Of a stretch of DNA of 64,000 nucleotides, positions 59,730 to 64,000 are shown one piece after another. Made by a program: the position numbers and the translations under genes. A model generated the notes under the pieces. It was not told the origin of the DNA, ran no database searches, and saw only the letters and a program-made list of their open reading frames with translations. Source of the DNA: JARDZU01 sp963730285 (lineage in GTDB: Bacteria > Actinomycetota > Acidimicrobiia > Spongiisociales > ZC4RG35); assembly GCA_963730285.1 (NCBI GenBank), contig CAVSQY010000009.1, positions 124,001 through 188,000 on the forward strand, read 5' to 3'. The first letter of the stretch is position 1. Each line of letters starts with the position of its first letter.

Positions 59730-62156
59730 TTGAGCGCGCCCCAAAACACATACATACGCTGGTTCTCCGAGCTCGGAGTTGACGATGTTCCCGAGGTAGG
59801 AGGCAAGAACGCCTCACTGGGTGAGTTGTATCGAGTGCTCGTCCCCCTGGGAGTCAACGTCCCAAATGGCTTCGCGGTCACTGCCCAGGCATATCGGGAC
59901 ACCCTGGCCAGGTCCGGCGCCGTGCCGAAGCTGAGAGAGCTGCTCGAGGGTGTTCACAAGAGCGATGTGGATGATTTGGCGGGGCGAGCGCGACGAGCGC
60001 GTGAGCTCATCTACGAGTCATCGCTGACTGAAACGCTGCGGGACGAGATCATTTCGAGCTATCAACAACTGGTTGCCGAGTACGGGCCTGATGCCAGCGT
60101 GGCTGTGCGTTCGTCGGCGACTGCCGAAGACTTGCCCACCGCGAGTTTCGCCGGCCAACACGAGACCTTTCTCAATGTCCACGGCGCAGAGAGAGTGGTC
60201 GAGGCGTGCCGGAGGTGTTTTGCGTCTCTGTTCACCGACCGGGCGATCGCCTACCGGATCGACAACGGCTTCGACCACTTCGAGGTCGCCCTCTCGGTCG
60301 GGGTGATGAAGATGGTGAGGTCCGACCTGGCTTCCAGTGGTGTCATGTTCACTCTCGACACCGAGACCGGATTCGAAGATGTCGTGTTCATCACCGGATC
60401 CTGGGGTCTGGGTGAGAACGTGGTGCAGGGAGCGGTCGACCCGGATGAGTTTTATGTTCACAAGCCGACTTTCGAGCTCGGTCATCGAACGGTGCTGAGG
60501 AGAAAGCTAGGGCGAAAACAGGTGAAGATGATCTACGCCCAGGGCCGCGGTGGGCAGACCACCATGAACGTGCCGACACCGGACGCCGAGCGGGCGAGGT
60601 ACTGCATCAGCGACGAGGAGGTCTTGACCATCGCCGAATATGGCCTCGATGTCGAGCGTCAATACAGCGAGAGGGCAGGGCACCACATTCCGATGGACAT
60701 CGAGTGGGCCAAGGACGGCCTTGACGAGCGGATCTACCTGGTTCAAGCTCGTCCCGAGACCGTTGCCTCACAAAAGACTGGGGCCAACCTGCAGGAGTAC
60801 CGAATCGAGCCCGGTGCCGAGGTCCTGGCCGAGGGACGGGCGGTGGGTGGTTCCGTGGCGAGTGGCCCGGTTCGCGTGATCGGAGACGGGGCCGTGCTCT
60901 CGTCATTCCGACCTGGCGAGGTCCTGGTATCCGATACCACCACACCTGACTGGGAGCCGGTGATGAAGACGGCTGCCGCCATCGTGACCAACCGGGGCGG
61001 ACGTACCTGTCACGCCGCCATCGTTGCCCGGGAGCTTGGGATTCCAGCGGTGGTCGGGGCCGGAACCGCCACCAACGATCTGCAAACCGGGGGGACGGTC
61101 ACCGTTTCGTGCGCGGAGGGTGACGTGGGGCGGGTCTACCGGGGTGCTGTGCCATTCAGTGTCCGGGAGCTCGATCTAACCAGCGTCCCGGACACCGAAA
61201 CCGAGATCATGGTGAACGTCGGCAACCCGGACCTCGCCTTTCAGACGTCGCGCCTCCCCGTCGACGGTGTCGGTTTGGCACGGATGGAGTTCATCATCTC
61301 CGAGTCGATACGGGCCCATCCCATGGCGCTTCTCCAAACGGACCGTGTGAAGGACCCTGACGAGCGAGCGAGGATCCTGAAGTTGATCGCCGGTTACGAG
61401 TCGGGAGCCGACTACTTCGTCCAGAGCCTCTCCGAAGGGGTGGCAACGATCGCCGCCGCCTTCTACCCACGACCCGTGATCGTTCGAATGTCGGACTTCA
61501 AGACCAACGAATACGCCAGCCTTCTCGGCGGCAGGTGGTTCGAGCCTGAGGAAGCGAATCCCATGCTCGGATTTCGGGGTGCCTCGCGCTACTCACATCC
61601 CGCCTATGCACCTGGCTTCGGTCTCGAGTGCGCCGCCATGAAGCGGGTTCGCGACGAGATGGGGCTCACCAACGTCAAGCTGATGGTCCCCTTCTGCCGG
61701 CGCATCGATGAGGCCCACCGCGTTCTGAGCGCCATGGCCGAGCACGGTCTCGAGCGGGGTGACAACGGCCTCGAGATCTACGTCATGTGTGAGATCCCAA
61801 ACAACGTCATCCAGGTCGATGCCTTCGCCGAGCTGTTCGATGGATTCTCCATCGGGTCGAACGACCTGACCCAGTTGGTGCTGGGGGTGGATCGAGACTC
61901 TGAGATGGTCGCATTCGACTTCGACGAGCGCGACGAGGGAGTGATGGAGATGATTCGCCTTGCAGTCGAGGGAGCCCACCGTCACTCGCGCCACATCGGG
62001 ATTTGCGGGCAAGCGCCGTCCGACTTCCCCGACGTGGCCCGACGCTTGGTCGAGTTGGGGATCGATTCCATCAGCCTCAACCCCGACACGGTGATTCAGA
62101 CCACACAGTTGATCGCCGAGGTCGAGGCCAGTCGGCAGGGGCCGATCGGCAGCTGA
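59730..62156 (+). CDS. ppsA: Phosphoenolpyruvate synthase
   Basis: The 808-residue enzyme makes PEP from pyruvate and ATP, releasing AMP and phosphate. The N-terminal ATP-grasp part has VGGKNASLGEL and VAVRSSATAEDLPTASFAGQHE. The swivelling phosphohistidine domain has NRGGRTCHAAIVARELGIP, and the C-terminal TIM barrel has RMSDFKTNEYASLLGG, EEANPMLGFRGASRY and FSIGSNDLTQL with metal residues. The start is a TTG at 59730, with AGGAGG 6 nt upstream. It would drive gluconeogenesis. Confidence 0.95.
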   Translation: MSAPQNTYIRWFSELGVDDVPEVGGKNASLGELYRVLVPLGVNVPNGFAVTAQAYRDTLARSGAVPKLRELLEGVHKSDVDDLAGRARRARELIYESSLTETLRDEIISSYQQLVAEYGPDASVAVRSSATAEDLPTASFAGQHETFLNVHGAERVVEACRRCFASLFTDRAIAYRIDNGFDHFEVALSVGVMKMVRSDLASSGVMFTLDTETGFEDVVFITGSWGLGENVVQGAVDPDEFYVHKPTFELGHRTVLRRKLGRKQVKMIYAQGRGGQTTMNVPTPDAERARYCISDEEVLTIAEYGLDVERQYSERAGHHIPMDIEWAKDGLDERIYLVQARPETVASQKTGANLQEYRIEPGAEVLAEGRAVGGSVASGPVRVIGDGAVLSSFRPGEVLVSDTTTPDWEPVMKTAAAIVTNRGGRTCHAAIVARELGIPAVVGAGTATNDLQTGGTVTVSCAEGDVGRVYRGAVPFSVRELDLTSVPDTETEIMVNVGNPDLAFQTSRLPVDGVGLARMEFIISESIRAHPMALLQTDRVKDPDERARILKLIAGYESGADYFVQSLSEGVATIAAAFYPRPVIVRMSDFKTNEYASLLGGRWFEPEEANPMLGFRGASRYSHPAYAPGFGLECAAMKRVRDEMGLTNVKLMVPFCRRIDEAHRVLSAMAEHGLERGDNGLEIYVMCEIPNNVIQVDAFAELFDGFSIGSNDLTQLVLGVDRDSEMVAFDFDERDEGVMEMIRLAVEGAHRHSRHIGICGQAPSDFPDVARRLVELGIDSISLNPDTVIQTTQLIAEVEASRQGPIGS

Positions 62157-62208
62157 CCGAGCGTGCTCCCAAGGAAGAGGGTGGTGCGTCTCGCCTAATG
62201 TCCGCGCA

Positions 62209-62856
62209 ATGGTGATGACACCCGAGCGTTGGAACTTCCTCAACCGCTACTCACAAGAGGTCTTTGGAGCTCAGGACGACAACCTCGCCGGACTGATGAC
62301 TGCGGCAGTGGCCGCGGGCTTGCCGCCGATCGCGGTCAGCCCCGACGTGGGAAGGCTGCTCAAGATCCTCACTTCGATGACTCGCGGGCGCCTCGCGCTG
62401 GAGCTCGGGACACTGGGTGGCTACTCGGGGATTTGGATCACCAGGGGACTCCAACCCGACGGCCGTCTCATCACCATCGAATCCGAACCAAGCCACGCCC
62501 GGTTCGCCCAAGAGCAGTTCGAACGTGCCCACCTGGGATCCCGAGTGGAGATAAGAGTCGGAGCGGCATTGGACATCCTTCCCACCCTGGCAGGCGAGCT
62601 CGGGCCTGGCAGCGTGGACGTTGTGTTCCTGGATGCAGTGAAACGCGAGTACCCCGACTACTTCCAAGCCGTGAGGCCTCTGGTGGCGCCAGGCGGCCTG
62701 GTTCTGGCAGACAATGTCTACGCCACCGGCGCGGGCTGGATCGACGAGGGCCACGGGACCGATGAGTTCAACCGTCTCATCGCCTCAGATCCGGACTTCG
62801 AGACTGCTGCAGTCCCATTGCGGGAAGGCGTGTTGATCGGGCGACGAGTCAGGTGA
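62209..62856 (+). CDS. O-methyltransferase (family 3)
   Basis: The 215-residue protein has the class I SAM motif LALELGTLGGYSGIWITRGL near residue 62, GRLITIESEPSHARFAQEQF, and VDVVFLDAVKREYPDYFQ with the metal-binding aspartate. It matches the catechol/caffeoyl-CoA O-methyltransferase-like family 3. The start ATG at 62209 is followed by a second ATG two codons on. Its tail overlaps the convergent menE by 8 bp. Confidence 0.88.
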   Translation: MVMTPERWNFLNRYSQEVFGAQDDNLAGLMTAAVAAGLPPIAVSPDVGRLLKILTSMTRGRLALELGTLGGYSGIWITRGLQPDGRLITIESEPSHARFAQEQFERAHLGSRVEIRVGAALDILPTLAGELGPGSVDVVFLDAVKREYPDYFQAVRPLVAPGGLVLADNVYATGAGWIDEGHGTDEFNRLIASDPDFETAAVPLREGVLIGRRVR

Positions 62857-64000
62857 AGAGACGAACGGCCCCCGCCCGATCTGGCTTGCCCGGGCCTGCC
62901 ACCGCGATCCTGGCGACCCGAGCCCACCGTTTCGGGATCATGAAGCCTGGCAGCACCCGGCGCAGTTGCGCCTCAATCGCTGCCGGTTCGTCACGACCGA
63001 CGTAGACGCAACAGACTGCTTCTCCCCACTCGGAATCGGGGACGCCCACTACAAGAGCATCCTCGACCCCATCTAGGTGTGTGATCGCGGCCTCGACCTC
63101 CTCGGGTGCCACGTTTTCGCCCCCGGACACGATCACGGTGTCGGCGCGTCCCGTGACTCGAAGGGCCCCGTCGGCATCGAGTGAGCCCAGGTCGTTGGTC
63201 ACGAACCAATCGTCCGCATCACGATCGGCCTCACCCAGGTAACCCGGCGAGAGCATCGGGCCGCGAACGGCGATCCGATGGTCCGACCCGATGCTGATCT
63301 GAGCGCCGGGCAGAGGATCCGCCCTGGCGCCGAGCTCGGAGCCCGGGCGCAGGGTCGCCACCTGCCCGCAGGTCTCGGTCATCCCATACGTCGGCAGAGC
63401 GGGGAGCCCGGCTGTAGCCGCCCGCTCGAGGAGACCCGCCGGGATGGGGCCGCCTCCCACGAGGACTGCGCGCAAACCGGAATAGGGACCGGGGTCATGG
63501 TCGAGCACACGGCTCAACATCGTTGGGACGACCGAAGCCATGGTCGCCCCCTCGTGGAGGGCACGGGCAAACGCCGGCGGTTCGAAGCCTGGCAGGAGGC
63601 GAACGGCACCACCGGTGTATGCGGAACGGATCACGATCGAGAGCCCGCCAACGTGGTACAGCGGCAGTGCCAGCAGCCAGATGTCGTCGCGGCCATGCCC
63701 CAGATGCGCTTGGGATGCATCGGCCGCCGCCAGCCAATTCCCGGCAGTGTGCCGGACCGCCTTCGGGATGCCCGAGCTCCCCGAGGTGAGCACCACGGAC
63801 ACCGCGTTCCGCGGGTCGACTGTCCTGGGCATCGATCGGCCCGGCCCTGACAGGAAAGCGGTGCCCGTGCTCATCGCCGACAAGATCACCGCTACCGACT
63901 CGAGGTCGAGAGCCGGAATCAGATGGACGTCCCGCCCCAGAGCTCGCTTCCCCATCCGCTCGAGAACCTGGCCAAATGTCCAATCGCCGTTCTCGGCAAT
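62849..64000 (-). CDS. menE: o-Succinylbenzoate-CoA ligase-like acyl-CoA synthetase (runs off right edge)
   Basis: At least 383 codons are open from the window edge to the stop. The codons above the ATG at 63955 continue the protein (AENGDWTFGQVLERM), so that ATG is internal. Adenylate-forming motifs are in order: VVLTSGSSGIPKAVRHT, LPLYHVGGLSIV, PTYGMTETCGQ, DDWFVTNDLG and VIVSGGENVAPEEVE, with the C-terminal lysine in GPGKPDR. MenE activates o-succinylbenzoate in menaquinone synthesis. The identification is by length and motif similarity; other short AMP ligases are possible. Confidence 0.82.
   Translation of the reverse strand: MAENGDWTFGQVLERMGKRALGRDVHLIPALDLESVAVILSAMSTGTAFLSGPGRSMPRTVDPRNAVSVVLTSGSSGIPKAVRHTAGNWLAAADASQAHLGHGRDDIWLLALPLYHVGGLSIVIRSAYTGGAVRLLPGFEPPAFARALHEGATMASVVPTMLSRVLDHDPGPYSGLRAVLVGGGPIPAGLLERAATAGLPALPTYGMTETCGQVATLRPGSELGARADPLPGAQISIGSDHRIAVRGPMLSPGYLGEADRDADDWFVTNDLGSLDADGALRVTGRADTVIVSGGENVAPEEVEAAITHLDGVEDALVVGVPDSEWGEAVCCVYVGRDEPAAIEAQLRRVLPGFMIPKRWARVARIAVAGPGKPDRAGAVRLFT

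Overview
The window looks like a chromosomal segment of a high-GC actinobacterium. The marks are strong G/C preference at third codon positions, a class E sortase, inositol-phosphate synthase, an F420-type luciferase-like oxidoreductase, a SufR-type regulator and many 4-nt start/stop overlaps with GTG or TTG starts. An uncultured Acidimicrobiia-like lineage is my guess, but no marker here proves it. I see no tRNA or rRNA gene, CRISPR array, insertion sequence, phage gene or transfer signature. Both edges cut genes: a class III aminotransferase on the left and an o-succinylbenzoate-CoA ligase on the right.

Positions 1-17281 form an amine-nitrogen region. It holds two aldehyde dehydrogenases, two class III aminotransferases, an agmatinase-type ureohydrolase, a C45-family N-terminal-nucleophile acyltransferase coupled to a GNAT, a complete spermidine/putrescine ABC transporter (potABCD) read through from a YtcJ-like amidohydrolase, and an FAD amine oxidase coupled to an omega-aminotransferase. 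Together these could import a polyamine or agmatine-like compound and carry it through transamination or oxidation to the aldehyde and then the acid.

Positions 17292-27370 hold small membrane proteins, then Mrp (Fe-S carrier) divergent from a SufR-like regulator, aconitase A, a membrane-anchored thioredoxin with a probable CTG start, a class E sortase, an enoyl-CoA hydratase-like protein, DUF5317 and a degenerate HD protein. The HD protein overlaps a second, more complete HD-GYP protein (27363-28754). A 470-nt non-coding stretch follows. Next come a conserved-looking unknown coupled to a gamma-glutamyltransferase-like protein, an F420-type oxidoreductase, an HhH protein, rlmN, a four-LysM/M23 hydrolase with a structured leader, a flavin reductase-like protein, a DUF885 peptidase, an APH-like kinase and a DrrAB-type exporter.

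Positions 40519-41238 hold a short remnant of a large cyclase/ATPase regulator gene, then cobO. The btuFCD-cobO vitamin B12 operon is preceded by a cobalamin riboswitch whose ribosome-site hairpin and competing helix can be read directly. An HtrA protease, a two-component system, small membrane and lipoprotein genes, a second ABC-2 exporter and a solitary sufB follow. The last 10 kb carries a methyltransferase, an M23 peptidase, DUF6941, inositol-phosphate synthase with ArfB, a hydrolase/phosphoribosyltransferase pair, PEP synthase with a tiny upstream membrane protein, an O-methyltransferase and menE.
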